From: Perkinsus marinus ATCC 50983
Taxonomy: Eukaryota > Perkinsozoa > Perkinsida > Perkinsidae
Direction of reading: 5' to 3'
Assembly (NCBI RefSeq): GCF_000006405.1
Contig: NW_003209533.1
Coordinates: 5,172 to 66,754, forward strand
DNA: 61,583 nucleotides
Shown: piece by piece, positions 9,203 through 20,399 of the stretch
How the letters are laid out: every line of letters begins with the position of its first letter
Position numbering within the stretch: the first letter of the stretch is position 1
Notes under the pieces: model-generated
Database searches by the model: none
The model's input: the letters and a program-made list of their open reading frames with translations, nothing else
Told to the model about the DNA's origin: nothing
Position numbers and translations under genes: made by a program

Positions 9203-10507
9203 AATGGGGGCTGTATGAACGTCATACTATGACGATGTTTGGGATCCTGCCTCAGACTCAAACACGCGGGAACCGTGATATACCGATCTGTTGATGGTTA
9301 ATTGGCGTTGAGTGTTGGGCAACCATAAGGTTGACCCATTTCACTGCATGGTGAGAGTAGCGGAGAGCACAAGACGAGCCACGATGATATTAACGCAAGC
9401 AGTGTCTTAGTCGCCGAGTCGGTCTGATTTGATTTGATCCACGCGTATGTCTTCGGAAGCCAATCAAAGTGCTCACCTCTCCGAGTCCGAGAAGTCGGAA
9501 AAGCAGACTTCCCGAGCTCGAAAAAGTTTCGTGCATTCAAGTGCTCCTACTCTCCGAGTGCCGAGTCGGAGTACTCGGAGCGCCACTCGAACTTGTAACT
9601 TCCGTCTTGGGACATGCTCCGAGTCACATGGCGTGATTTATAACACGAGTACCTTTGAGGTTCAGAAGTTAGCGCTCCCCATCGTCACTCCAACCTCACT
9701 ACTTCATCTAACCACTTATACTAAGGCCACTCACCTGAGCGCTACGACCACCACTTAGTTCACGTCTGTCTCGAACCCTACAACGAGTCCACTAGAAAAC
9801 AATCTGCCAGATACCAAAAGCTTTCTCTTACGATGCTTGGACTATTGAAGCACCTACGAGCTTAGATAATTTGTTGTTGAACATCACTCTCAAGAGATAT
9901 TGTACACGTCAGCATCTTGAAAGCGTAGCGACGGGCCCCGCTCGTGTTTCCTCCGAGTTGACTCGTTAACGAAGGTAAAACCGATCATTGGCGACGTTTA
10001 ACTTGACTTGCGAGTGCTGTTCACGAAGCGACTGTCTTCCTGAACTTCGTAGCGAACTCCCACCCAGACCGGTGAGAGATAAATATTGCGTTGCGACTCG
10101 CAACTTGCGATCTTGGCTAAAAGGTGCCTCAAGAAGGCTAGACCTAAGCAGGTGTTGTCGAAACAGCAACATATTGTTAAATTTTCTTTGCTCTTTCTCT
10201 CTTCATCATTTCGTTAGAGTGTGCCTGAAGACGCTAACTTAACACTGTCAACCAGTCAAAGTGGCTGTTGTGTAGCCCAGTGACTGTTGCACTTCGAAAG
10301 TGCACTGAAAGATCGGCCGCCGGTCTCACACTTATACTTACATTTCTTACATTGGATCTCACAGGCTTTTCAAGTCCTGCAAGTCAAGCAGACTGCCAGT
10401 CTGAGACTGGGATGAAAGCACTGTCTGTGAAGTTGCCCGCATGCCTTGTCTGAGGGGAAATTGATCTCGGGGTTGTAGAGATTACAACGTGTAGATTATC
10501 TCAAATC

Positions 10508-10689
10508 TCTTATCAATGAAGACTGTTCCACCTCGACGTTGTTATTACGGATGGTATTTGATAATCAAATTTTGATTATCAAATTTCGATAGTATCCATT
10601 TCTTCTACTATTCGTGTCCGTATTGCTCTCCGACTCACACAAACTCAAAATCAGATCAGTGTTGCCGGAAGTGGCGAATCAGAAACATT
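10508..10689. other. Spacer with a palindrome
   Basis: No gene is seen. 10557-10583 is a perfect 13+1+13 palindrome (arm tttgataatcaaa, centre t). Confidence 0.7.
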
Positions 10690-12036
10690 CGTGACATCAC
10701 TCCGTGAACATGAATCGTGCCTTAGCCGCCGGAGACAAACGGCCCAGCGCGGCGGGGTTGGCCCGAACCCCAGCGCTTTCGAGAGAAGATCGCCCCTGAG
10801 GAATTATCTCCAAGTGGAGAGTGCTTACAGGCGATGTTACATACCACATCGAAAACCTCTTCCGCTCCGTCGTGTAACACGGTATCCAATACGCGAACAA
10901 TCGCGTTGGCGAACATCACAGCTTGACGTGAATTGCACCTGAAGAACAACAACAGACATGTCCAAGGGCTAAGGTGCTTTGCTTTACTCATCCAATGAGC
11001 CTTTGAAGGTTGATGCCAATGCAAGCCACCAAGTTGCATCACCTACACGGAAATGTCCCGCGCCGAACCTGATGAAATCGAGCTGCAGAGCAGTTGTCGG
11101 GAAATCCATCATACGCCGCCAGGCTCGCTTCCTGCAATCCCAAAGTGGAGTTGGAGGCGGCCTTAGCGATAAGTTGAAGGACATGTTGGATCAGATCATC
11201 TGCATGAATGTGCGCCTTCGCCCACGAGTAGCTGCAAACAAATAGTCGCACTTATACAACGACAATGGTCAGTTTCCTACAGTATCATAGAGGCTTCACG
11301 AGGCGTTAAAACCTCCCTGGCTTCCGTTTGACGCTCCGCGTGAATGAGCCGAATCAGTATCGCTTCGCCGAACGCTGCAAATATCTGAGTAACTTTCCTT
11401 GATGCTGTGTAGCTTCAAGTAGACCAACCTCCGGTTCCCTGATGTTAAGGAGAGCCATCGCATGCGTGCATGTAACAATTGATTGCATTCCACGGTCAAT
11501 CTCAGCTTGTCGCGGTCGCCGGGCTGCGGCCAGTGATAGTGCCTATGTCGAAGTCTGCTGTGAACTGAGATCAATAAGCACTCCCTACAATGCGATTGAG
11601 GCCTGGTAACAGCGTTCGATCAATCAACTTCACTCGATTATGCGACATCAAATGATGAGGAATTCTGCTCACACTTGATAACAGCAGCGATACGATACGC
11701 AGCGGTGCCTGACAGTCCAAGATAGGCGGGGCGGGTGAAGGGACCTACGTGACTAACAATGTACGTGTGCAGCTGCTCGCCTTCTTCAGTGATACCAGCG
11801 ATCGCTATCTCAAGCATATCTTCCAGGGAACTCAGAGCTCCGGAAGCTCCTTGATGAGAAACTAGTTCACTGTGAATGCGTGTCGCCCCGGAGAGCATCT
11901 GATCCGCACGTAACGAGACAGAGAGATGAACGACTCGTAGTAGTAGTACGAGAGCTATCCTTGTGGAGTGAGTGTTTGGACTACATCCGAGTCTGACAAA
12001 TGAAGTTGTTCGCCAATATAAATATAATATTTCCAT
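10690..12036 (-). CDS. Probable multi-exon helical-repeat protein
   Basis: Several coding-like stretches with matching style follow each other on the minus strand. At 12036-11638 the segment SSLEDMLEIAIAGITEEGEQ leads into AYLGLSGTAAYRIAAVIK. Near 11535-11350 there is an open stretch with DRGMQSIVTCTHAMALLN and EPEVGLLEATQHQGKLLRYL. At 11235-11080 comes DDLIQHVLQLIAKAASNS, and at 10950-10840 NSRQAVMFANAIVRVLDTVL and EEVFDVVCNIACKHSP. Amphipathic helices of this kind resemble the tandem helical repeats of organellar RNA-binding proteins (OPR, RAP or FASTK type, common in alveolates). That is a resemblance only; no RAP domain is seen. Exon joins are not fully resolved. Confidence 0.45.
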
Positions 12037-13102
12037 TACCAGCCATTCTACTGCAAAGCTTCGTTACGGCCTCACACCCCTCCGGACCAGACAAGGATAT
12101 ATTCTTTGCTAAGCAGTTGAACAGTATCGATACTCCCTGGCTCGTTAACGTGTCCGCGATCTCGACCTGAGAGATTTTCCATGATTAACGGAGGGAAGCA
12201 TGAGATTGGTGAACGAGTTGCGCATAACGGTTCGGGTGTAAAATTGGCGATCAGATATAGGATTGTTTCAAGTGAAATTCTCTCCTATCCTGAGGCGCGT
12301 TGCAGAAAATGTGAAAAGAACATATCCACATCTGTTCATGACAATGAGAAAACTCCTAGCAAATCTTGGGACCTTCACGAGGTTTATTTTCCAAACATTT
12401 ATACCGCAAGTAGTATGTGCAAGTAGTGAGGATACTTCCGAGCTCAGCTGATGAAAACAAGTAACATTCCCACATCGACCGCAGCCTAATTGCCATTGTT
12501 TACACATCGTGCTAGAACAGCTCTTTGGGCTCCTTCAAGTTCCGGGCTTATCGATTCTGTTCCACACACAGCTGGTGCTACCATCACTAGTTGCTGAGCG
12601 TTCATCCCGGGCAGAAGGCGGGTAAGATGCGTGGTGATCACCTGGAAGAAAAGTGCAGAGGCCCCTCTGAGAAACGAAACCTCACAGGGCATTCAGCAAG
12701 ATCGATTCCGAACTTGTTGATGCCGTGTACCACTAAGGAGATATTCTGCGCATTGTAATCCTCACATTTCAGCGGCCCGCCTTCCAAGTGTCGGTTGAGT
12801 AATTTCCGTATCTGCTATCAACCCAACGTCGTTATCGACTTCTCAGGATTCCCACCAACTCACGAAAATATTGCAGTGACCCTCGCTGTCTCTGCCCTCA
12901 CTCATACGCCTCTGCAAAGCGTTAACAACGAGAGCGACATCCCTCGGAACCATACGAGAACAGACTATTGCGCCTCGTCCTGAGAGCACAAGTTTCAGAC
13001 GTGCTCGGTAACTGTTTTAAACTCGTCTTACTTGTGTTTAAACAAAAACTATGAGATTCCAATCAGCGCTCCCACAAAGTTCTCAGGGAAAGTAGGAATA
13101 CC
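12037..13102. other. Intergenic, no gene seen
   Basis: Only short frames without protein character. Nothing supportable was found besides ordinary sequence. Confidence 0.5.
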
Positions 13103-13295
13103 CAGTGTTAGAATATATATTCACTTGCCTCAGCTGAGCTCAGGACTTCCCTCACAAATCATAGGAGTTTACATACGAATTCGGGTATATGAATCGTAGG
13201 AGTGTACAGAAACCAATTACAATTTGTTGAATTTTCCTCAGAATCTTCACAAATCTCACTTACACATGTAGTTGACCATGTGCATATTTTCCCAC
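13103..13295 (+). mobile_element. MITE-A copy
   Basis: Family reference copy. It starts cagtgttagaa, carries cctcagctgagctcagg early, a gtgtacagaaacc block in the middle, and ends gtagttgaccatgtgcat followed by ttttcccac. The two ends are imperfect inverted repeats (cagtgttgga... against gtgggaaa...). No coding capacity. A CAGTG start is typical of hAT-type elements, so it may be a non-autonomous hAT derivative. Confidence 0.7.
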
Positions 13296-14001
13296 CCCAT
13301 TCCTGCCCTCTTACCCAGGAGCTTCCGCCAAGTCACATCATCATGGGGACCATTCCGACTGCATCTATACATCATAAACGACAGTGTGGCTGAAGGAAGA
13401 GATAATAACACTTGTTTTCGTCGCCTCAAACCATAGGGGCTTCCTACTGTGTGATGCCACTGGGATTCCTGCCAAGGTTTCATTGCCAACAGGCATCCCA
13501 CAATCCGATACCGCTCGGGACATTCCCCGCATGCTTTGGTGGGAAATAAGTGACCGACGCATAAAGGAAAAAGAGAAACTCAGAACGTGGCCACTCTCAT
13601 TCGGCTCCAGCAGGAGCTTCCACCTAAGTTAAACGGATTTCAAAGGTAAATAATAACGAGCTCGGCTCGTCGAGCCGGAGTGCTCATGCATCAGAAATGG
13701 TAGGTTTTACTCGAACTCAAATCTGAACGGTTATTCACACAAGTCGTATTATTCTCCTCCCTAACACTTATCCTACTTTCTACTAAATGTATTCATCGTA
13801 GTGTTGTCCTAGCTAATACCACAGAGATGTCAGTAGCTAAGTGAGGTCACATCGCGGACCATACATCAAATCTGACCACCCTTATCGGCAATTATACTTG
13901 ACGTTGTACTACGACTCTCAAAAACATACCACAACTATAACGGTGAGGTCCTCAACGTTGTGCCTAAAACACAAACAACTATCCCTCACAATAACGCCCA
14001 G
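13296..14001. other. Intergenic, no gene seen
   Basis: Contains the 3' flank of the next gene. Near 13663-13682 there is a zigzag-like motif with one mismatch (cgagct, c, ggctcg, t, cgagcc). Confidence 0.5.
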
Positions 14002-17000
14002 TCAGGCGCTTGCCTCGGACACAGCTTCTACACTTGGTGGGGTCCACTTAATGTTGCCGAATGAAGCTACTCCCGAGATCCCAAAGGCTCCCTTTCCTCC
14101 TCGGCCCTTATATCCACCATAGTAATATCCAGAATAATTCGGCTTATGATATGCACTAGAGTAGCCTCCAGCCCACGACGGGGAAAACGATCCCGTATAG
14201 TATCTGTGAAGATTAAATCTGATATAAATAATAAAATGGAGTTTCACGTATGATATGAAAACACTAGTGAAAAACATACTCCACAAACCATTGCATAGCG
14301 CGAATATCGGCTTTTCGCAGAAAATTACGCCACGTATCCTCATGTTAGTTCGTCTCATAATATCATATAATTTACCGATAGCCACACCTATACCTAGTGA
14401 TATATCAAACGAAGGAGAACTCACAACCCTATGCATAGGTTAATGATAACGTCATAACAATATTGATAATAAATACGATAACATATATTCATAAATATAT
14501 AACACAGTGGAGTTTCACCCGTTTAACGTGAAGTATTGTAATACTCCATGTAACTTCTGAGACGTGTATGTCTTCACAACCGACAACACAATATCTCCCT
14601 AGTAAATATGTTTTTCACTAGTGTTTTTATATCACGGCTGAGTTAACTCCAGTGAGTTGAGCCACAACAAACCGTAGCCGCATAAGTGAGGACAACGTGT
14701 AGTCCCGACTGCTACCCGGAAGCCATCGCGCCTTTTCCTTTGCCCTTCCCTTTCCCTTTACCTCCCTTACCACCATACATAGCAGATGTTGGCGAATCAT
14801 TGTACCGTACCTGATATCAAGTTTGTCGCGCGCCACAAAATACAGAGATTCGCCCCTACAATTGAAAGGTAAATCGCAAGGCTACAGGGTTCGATCTAAG
14901 GACGAAATCTCGCTCGCCCTCGGACATTTTCTAAGAAAGTTTATGCCATTTTCTAAGGAACTTCTGCCTTTCTCTAAGGAGCTTCTGCCTTTTTCTAAGG
15001 AACTTCTGCCTTTTTCTAAGGAACATCAGCCTTTGTCTAAGGAGCTTCTGCCCTTTTCTAAGGAGCTTCTGCCCTTTTCTAAGGAAGCCACCTCTCCACT
15101 AGTAGGTCCTTCCGGCCTTGTTTTGCAGCTTCGCCTTCGGTTCGGGTTTCGGGTTGCCCTGTCCGGTTTTGGGTGGGGTTTCGGGTTTCCCTTTCTCCGC
15201 TTTCACCTACAGTCCTTTCTTTTCTTTGCGGTTTTGCGGACCCCCTTCTACTACGCAATGCTTCTTAACCTTTCTCTGAAGGCTTATCAGTTGGTAGTTA
15301 ATAACTGATACCTTTGCCGACTTCTTCAATTCTCGAAATCTTAGCTTTAATCGAACTTTAATAACGATAACTCAGCACTTTACAACCTTATATTATCGTT
15401 ACCCTCCGCCTAGCTGGAGCTCGAGACTTCGGAATTCAGTTCCATACGCTACTATACAGATAAGTACACTGAAGGGTACCAAGAAAAGCCAATCGGCGGC
15501 TACCGTGCTGCTAGTACGGTAAAGTGATAAAAATGGGCGAGCGAGATTGTTCCATTGGGAATGGAGATCTTCCTTAGATTTCACCTTTTAACATTCGCCC
15601 TACTGTCTCAATGTGGAAGTTTATGTTTGATTTCCTCAGAACGGAACTCGTAAGTTACCTCACCATATTATGAAAATCCACACGATTTTGGGTAGGGGTG
15701 TACAAAAACCAACGATGATTTCTCATAATTTCCTCCGAATTTCCATATTTTTACCAACACATGTAGTTGACCATGTGCATATACTCAAATATAACTACCT
15801 TCTCGGGGCCCTTCTCAAAGTACCGGACACCACCAGCCGGCTCCGCAGTGAGAGTAACCCAGCCGAGCGGAGCCGGAAAACTCGGATGAGAGGGATGGCG
15901 GATTTGTATGCGAATGATGCCACTTTGAAGCACCTGCGCGTGACATAATGAAGATTTAACATCAATCACGTAAACCATCTAATATAGTTGACGATAAAGT
16001 GCCTTCGAGTCATAACTAGAGACCTCCAGAATTCTTACTATCCGTTGACCGCACTGTTCCACGATCTCGCCGTTGGTGATGGAGGCAACAGGAGCTGAGT
16101 CCGGCTCGCAAGTTGCCCGGACTAGAGCATCTCCTCGGATGGACCGCCACTTGTATCCATCCTCATTCCCTAAACAACACTTGCCATTTAACAAATTCAA
16201 TATGGAAAAATATTCACATGCTCACCGACATGAGTTGGTGCGAGTATGAAAATTCTGAAGAAATTTTGAGAAATTCTTCTTCTTATTTCTACCCGAAGTC
16301 ACGTGCAAACTCCTATGATAAGTGGGGAACCTACTTAGCTCAGCTGAGGTAAGCGAACATATATTCCAACACTGATCAACTTTATCTTCTCGTTCTTACT
16401 TTGCGGTGTCGTCACCGGCGGTACGTTGAAAGAATTCCGACGAGACTGCGGTTGTGTCGGAGGGGGTAACGGCGGAGGAGGAGGCTGCCGATTAGCGACC
16501 ATCGAACTCCCATTTCGAGCCTGGGCCACATACCTGCGAGACCATGCCATGCCCTCAACATCATACGAATATTATCGCAATATTAAGTTGTTGATATCTA
16601 TCTGGTTATTATCATTCGTTAGTATGTAATGGAATTCCACGACCGTGATATGAAAAACACTAGTGAAAAGCATATTTCACGACTACTGCATATCACCGCG
16701 AATATCGGGGTTTTCGCAGAGCATTACGCCACTTCACGTAAAACCGGTGGTGAAACTCCAATATATCACTAGATAATATGATATAAATATAATAAAATTC
16801 CTATAGTATTGCTCCCTACCCTCCTCCCAACTGTTGCTCAACTGGTGGCAGACCCCCAGGCTGGGGGGCGCGTAAAAGAGGGGGCCGATAAAGGGCTGGC
16901 GTCGGGGACCGAATCAAAGGACCAAGAGTGCCCTCTGCAGCGCTCTGACCAGGAGAAAGACGTCTGAAACAATCAGCATATCAGACGCAACAAAACAGAG

Positions 17001-18478
17001 TGAAAACCATCGGCAATTTCCTACCCATTAAGTGAGGCCTCGCCAAGTGACCTCTTCTCAGTGGCAACAGCCCTTTGGTTTAGCTCTTCCCGTCCGACAA
17101 GTCGAATGGGATTTCTATTCTCATCCTGGGTCCGCACAGGTGTGCATACTCTCTTGGCATTAACCGCATCAGCCTGCTGAGCGATGCCTCGCATTTCTCG
17201 ACGCCTAAATGTTAGAAATGCCCTCACCGGGGATCGAACCCGCGTGTAACGCTTACGCTATCTTGCTCGGTCCATCTGAACTGCACGCATGCTCATCCTC
17301 CTCTACCCCTCTTTTCGTCCCGTTGGTGGTGACCTCGGGACACGACGAGCTCGCAGGGGCCTGCCCAGTGGCCGCTCGCAGCGCCTTTGAAAAAAGCCCA
17401 CCACCTGAGACCAGCGGGAATCCCCAACAATTCGCATTCTAAAAAACGAAATTTCTCATATGCGTTCACAGTGTTGGAGGAATACATGTCTGCTTTCCTC
17501 AGCTGAGCTCAGGAGTTTCCTCACATATGAAATTTCCAAAATTTCAATATTGTCATCGAAACATGTAGTTGACCATGTTCATAATTTCCCACACCGCCAC
17601 CAACATATTTTTAGGTCTAATGTGATTTTCGGTATCCCCAGGTCCCCACCTCGGGGCGGGGCTGCCTTCTTGGACCTCTTCACAGGGTGTGCCACGCCAT
17701 GCTCCTCACAGTACTCGATCAGCCACTCCACCTGAATATCAAAGTTCATCAACTCCGCAGACGAAGACTAGAAACACTCACAAAGCTCTCCGCGTTCTCC
17801 TGCAAGAACTGCTCCATCTCAGCCACCATCTCGCTCACTGTAGCCTGTGTTTGCAACACGCACGCTGCGTACCTGCATTCAGAACTTCACCATAGGTTCG
17901 GATCGCCCTCGAGGAAGGGGGTACGGGCACCCTATGCAGTGTAGCGATACGAATATGTAAAACATTATCAGGCAACTTCAAGTGGTCCAGCGTGACAAGC
18001 AAAAGGGAGATAAGATGATGGCTGGAATAGCTGTAATACGGATCCTATACATATGGAGGATGAACAGTGGGTGATCTACTACTCCAATACGCCTGGCAGG
18101 ACTTTCCTTGCCGCATAGTACAAACTCATTTACGGTAGAATGAGTGTTCCCTATTCTCCCACATCGCATTTGAACAACAATCCATAAACACATTCTTCCT
18201 TACTCTGCCAGCGTCGCCCTATGCTCCTTAGAGGCCATCCCTTCTCCGTAGCTCATAAGCTGCTCCGTAACTGCTTCCTGAACCGCAGCCTCTTCTTCAG
18301 GGGTCAGGGCTGATGAAGACGACGACGAGGCCGACGCGGAGGTGGTGATGGCGTTAACGCGACGTGACGGTGCCGCCGATGCCCTAAGGCTTTCCTCAGC
18401 CGTCGGTCGCATCGTCATTAGCGTCGAAGCTGCAGCACCCCCCGAGTCACGTATCAAGTCACAACGCTGAAAACTCAT
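14002..18478 (-). CDS. Long multi-exon Pro-rich, Gly/Lys-rich-tailed protein
   Basis: I could follow the exons with consistent phases over most of this span. Exon 1 (18478-18204) starts MSFQRCDLIRDSGG and ends SYGEGMASKEHRATLAE. Later exons give VSEMVAEMEQFLQENAESF, VEWLIEYCEEHGVAHPVKRS, an exon ending CSSDGPSKIA, REMRGIAQQADAVNAKRV, a Pro-rich stretch with PPPPPLPPPTQPQ (about 16505-16415), then KWRSIRGDALVRATCEPDS with NGEIVEQCGQRI, and IRIQIRHPSHP with APLGWVTLTAEPAGGVRYFE. The latter pair looks like an SH3-like 'G-x-I-V ... GWV' fold. The C-terminus is Lys/Pro-rich, then GGKGGKGKGKGKGKG, then a Tyr/Gly tail ending EAVSEASA. The small introns are 35-52 nt; four larger ones carry MITEs. Function unknown; the tail suggests RNA binding. 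The joins between about 17640 and 17450 and between 15800 and 14840 are uncertain. Confidence 0.65.
14209..14713 (-). mobile_element. Last large intron, filled with MITE-B pieces
   Basis: The intron runs from the donor inside GG|GTAGCAG to the acceptor cttcacag. It contains MITE-B segments: about 14233-14335 (ggagtttcacgtatgatatg onward), and 14506-14640 with cagtggagtttcaccc near one end and a reversed tttttcactagtgttttt half. They look like overlapping or rearranged copies. Confidence 0.6.
14945..15091. repeat. 21-bp minisatellite, about 7 units
   Basis: Unit of the type ttttctaaggaacttctgcc plus one base, about seven copies with small changes. On the plus strand it reads as PFSKELL repeats in a 161-residue open frame, but it lies within a probable intron of the minus-strand gene, so I do not call a gene there. 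Confidence 0.8.
15609..15797 (+). mobile_element. MITE-A copy in an intron
   Basis: Diverged copy: caatgtggaagtttatg start, tttcctcag, gggtgtacaaaaacc in the middle and acatgtagttgaccatgtgc near the end. It lies in an intron of the 14002-18478 gene, just behind the donor after the exon ending in GAGAAG. Confidence 0.65.
16201..16374 (-). mobile_element. MITE-A copy in an intron
   Basis: Reverse-orientation copy ending ctcagctgaggtaagcg then aacatatattccaacactg. It fills most of the intron that follows the Pro-rich exon (donor GTAAGAACG). Confidence 0.65.
16630..16762 (+). mobile_element. MITE-B copy in an intron
   Basis: Starts ggaattccacgaccgtgata, contains aaacactagtgaaaa and cgcgaatatcgg, and ends gtggtgaaactcca. 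It lies in the intron just downstream of the exon ending in the GLPPVEQQLGG segment. Confidence 0.7.
17469..17592 (+). mobile_element. MITE-A copy in an intron, short form
   Basis: Starts cagtgttggaggaatacatg, carries tttcctcagctgagctcagg, ends catgtagttgaccatg then ttcataatttcccac. At 124 bp it lacks the middle block of the longer copies. Confidence 0.75.
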
Positions 18479-19726
18479 GTAGTGGAATTGAAACCTTCCC
18501 TTTATGCTCAGAGCAGTGACTTACAGAACTCCCACTCGTGACAACTACTATAGGGAAAATAACAATATTGACGATTGACCTCACCTGGGACCACACAAGT
18601 GGCGTTTAAGGAGAGCGTAGGGAGTTCCCGATCCTTCTTCCTCTTCAGCAGCAACAACGACAATCCTACTCTAATATAGAGCACCACGAGAGGGCTCATC
18701 GACTTGCCAGAATGTTTGAAAGAGACAGCGAGCAAAAAATAATAAAACATCACCAGTCGGCATACGGCGACAACAGGGCAAATATGTGGACGGATTGATG
18801 ACGATAACAACAACAGCAGTAACCTCAGCTTCTCGCGCCACGAAATTCGTTCATTACGAATTCACTGCACATATCCCATCGACCATGATGATGATCAACC
18901 ATCGGCGCACTCTTCAACTCGTGATCAGGGCCTCGGGCGTCGAGGAGAGAGAAAGGGCACCACCAACATTCTATGTAAGAAGGGCCCTCTACACCATACC
19001 ATACTGTAAACAGAAGTGATTTCAGCGGCGCGCGGTACGGCCCAGTTTCCCTTTCAGAATTAGCATCAAATGGCATCATCAAAAGGAGGATGAGTCGTGC
19101 AGTAAACCAACGTGAATGGTACTACTCCAAGTCGCTCACTTCTACAGCGGACGAGCGCTTGTAAAGATAAGAAGAACATACGTGTTGTTCAGAAATCAAA
19201 AACGGAGCTTCCCATAGAAGAGAACCACCAAAGTAGCCATCGTACTTGCAGTCGATGAAACCATCAAACTCTCACATAGGAAGCACTGTTCGGCCAGAAT
19301 ACTATCAGCACATTTACAAAATATTTTCACAAGGTAGACCCATGAGCCAACACCACCCCAGAGGGCACCAGCGCTCTTGACGAGCTGTCTTAAAAGGGAC
19401 GGCGCGCGAGGGGGAAAATAGGAGGACTAGGACCCGCTTGCAATGATACACGCATTCATAATAATAACAACCATGCCTCCCCTATTGACCTCTCGGGCGC
19501 CGAGGCAGAGTGCTGGTTCACTGGCAAGTCTACAGCGTTTTCGAATATATAATGATATTAGTCATAATGAGGCAATGCATGAGCGCCCAAACCAGGTGCG
19601 CCCATTAATACAGCAAAACTAGATTTCACAATGTGATGATGATGATGATGTTGATCATACACTACTTATAGAATTAGGATCTGAACATGGAGTGGTATAG
19701 ATTCGTGTCTCCACAGAGGGGTGACC
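18479..19726. other. No firm gene
   Basis: Contains a few short frames without clear protein character and a small trinucleotide run (tgatgatgatgatgatg) near 19633. This is the upstream region of the 18478 gene and the downstream region of the 20399 gene. Confidence 0.4.
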
Positions 19727-20399
19727 CTACTTAGCCTTGACCACCACAGGGGTGCGACACCTTCCACACTGCCTTAGGGATCCAGCTGGGACGAAGTAAG
19801 CCTGAGCAACATAGAGTGTGAAACTTGAATGCCGAGTGATGTTGGCCACTACCGACAAGCCAAGAACCATCGGTCCTATTTTCGGGTCGACACCTATGAT
19901 GTCCACAAGACTACTGCACTTCGACGACGATGACGCGGCTGCTGCGGCACAGGACGGCGTTGAGGACGGAAAGGAATTCACTAAAGTGATAACTCACTGA
20001 TAAGACTACTACCAACTACCGATAAGTGCAAGAATCTGTACCACAGATGTGTCACCAATTCGACGCGTTGTGTCACCAGAATTTCTCCTAGGAGCCTCCT
20101 TGGCAGCCGGCTGCTGCTGCTGCTGCTGTTGCCTATTCCGTCTCAGAGTGAAGTCACTCTGAGGTAGAGTATCATCAACCAATAGCCGATCGAGCGTATC
20201 GCCCTTCAACAGCCACTCAAGCTCCCGACGCTGACAAAAAATCATATATTCCCATACCACTCCTTCTCGAAATCATACTGGTGACTACCAGTTCAGTCGG
20301 TGTCGGTGCCGATGCGAACAGGCAGGTCCTGGCTTCCACGCCTCCTCGACGCAACGCCTGGGCAACCGCGACATCTTCATATCGGTCGCCTATGAGCAC
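19727..20399 (-). CDS. Unknown gene with a poly-Gln tract, 3' part
   Basis: Three exons join in phase: 20399-20289 (VLIGDRYEDVAVAQALRRGG to APTPTEL), 20230-20020 (RRELEWLLKGDTLDRLLVDD, then LRRNRQQQQQQQPAAKE, to VVQILALI) and 19980-19727 (NSFPSSTPSCAAAAASSSSK to RQCGRCRTPVVVKAK, stop). The first exon is preceded by tctctctcag and continues a gene further upstream that I could not trace. The C-terminal CGRC pair could be half a metal site. No family recognised. The CAG run encodes the glutamines. Confidence 0.55.

Larger units (their letters stand above)
7310..10507 (-). repeat. Right arm of the giant inverted repeat
   Basis: Reverse complement of 926-4144 (see that entry). It differs by substitutions, by lacking the 30-bp insertion found at 1507-1536, and by carrying a 14-bp insertion at 9189-9202 absent from the left arm near 2262. 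Confidence 0.92.

Noticed and set aside
14823-15308. 161-residue plus-strand frame with PFSKELL repeats
   Set aside because: It is the reading of a 21-bp minisatellite inside a probable intron of the opposite-strand gene; the rest of the frame has no protein character.
17200-17262. tRNA-like B box (gggttcgatccccgg on the minus strand)
   Set aside because: It lies in a 52-nt GT-AG intron that joins two exons in phase, and no acceptor or anticodon stem forms around it.
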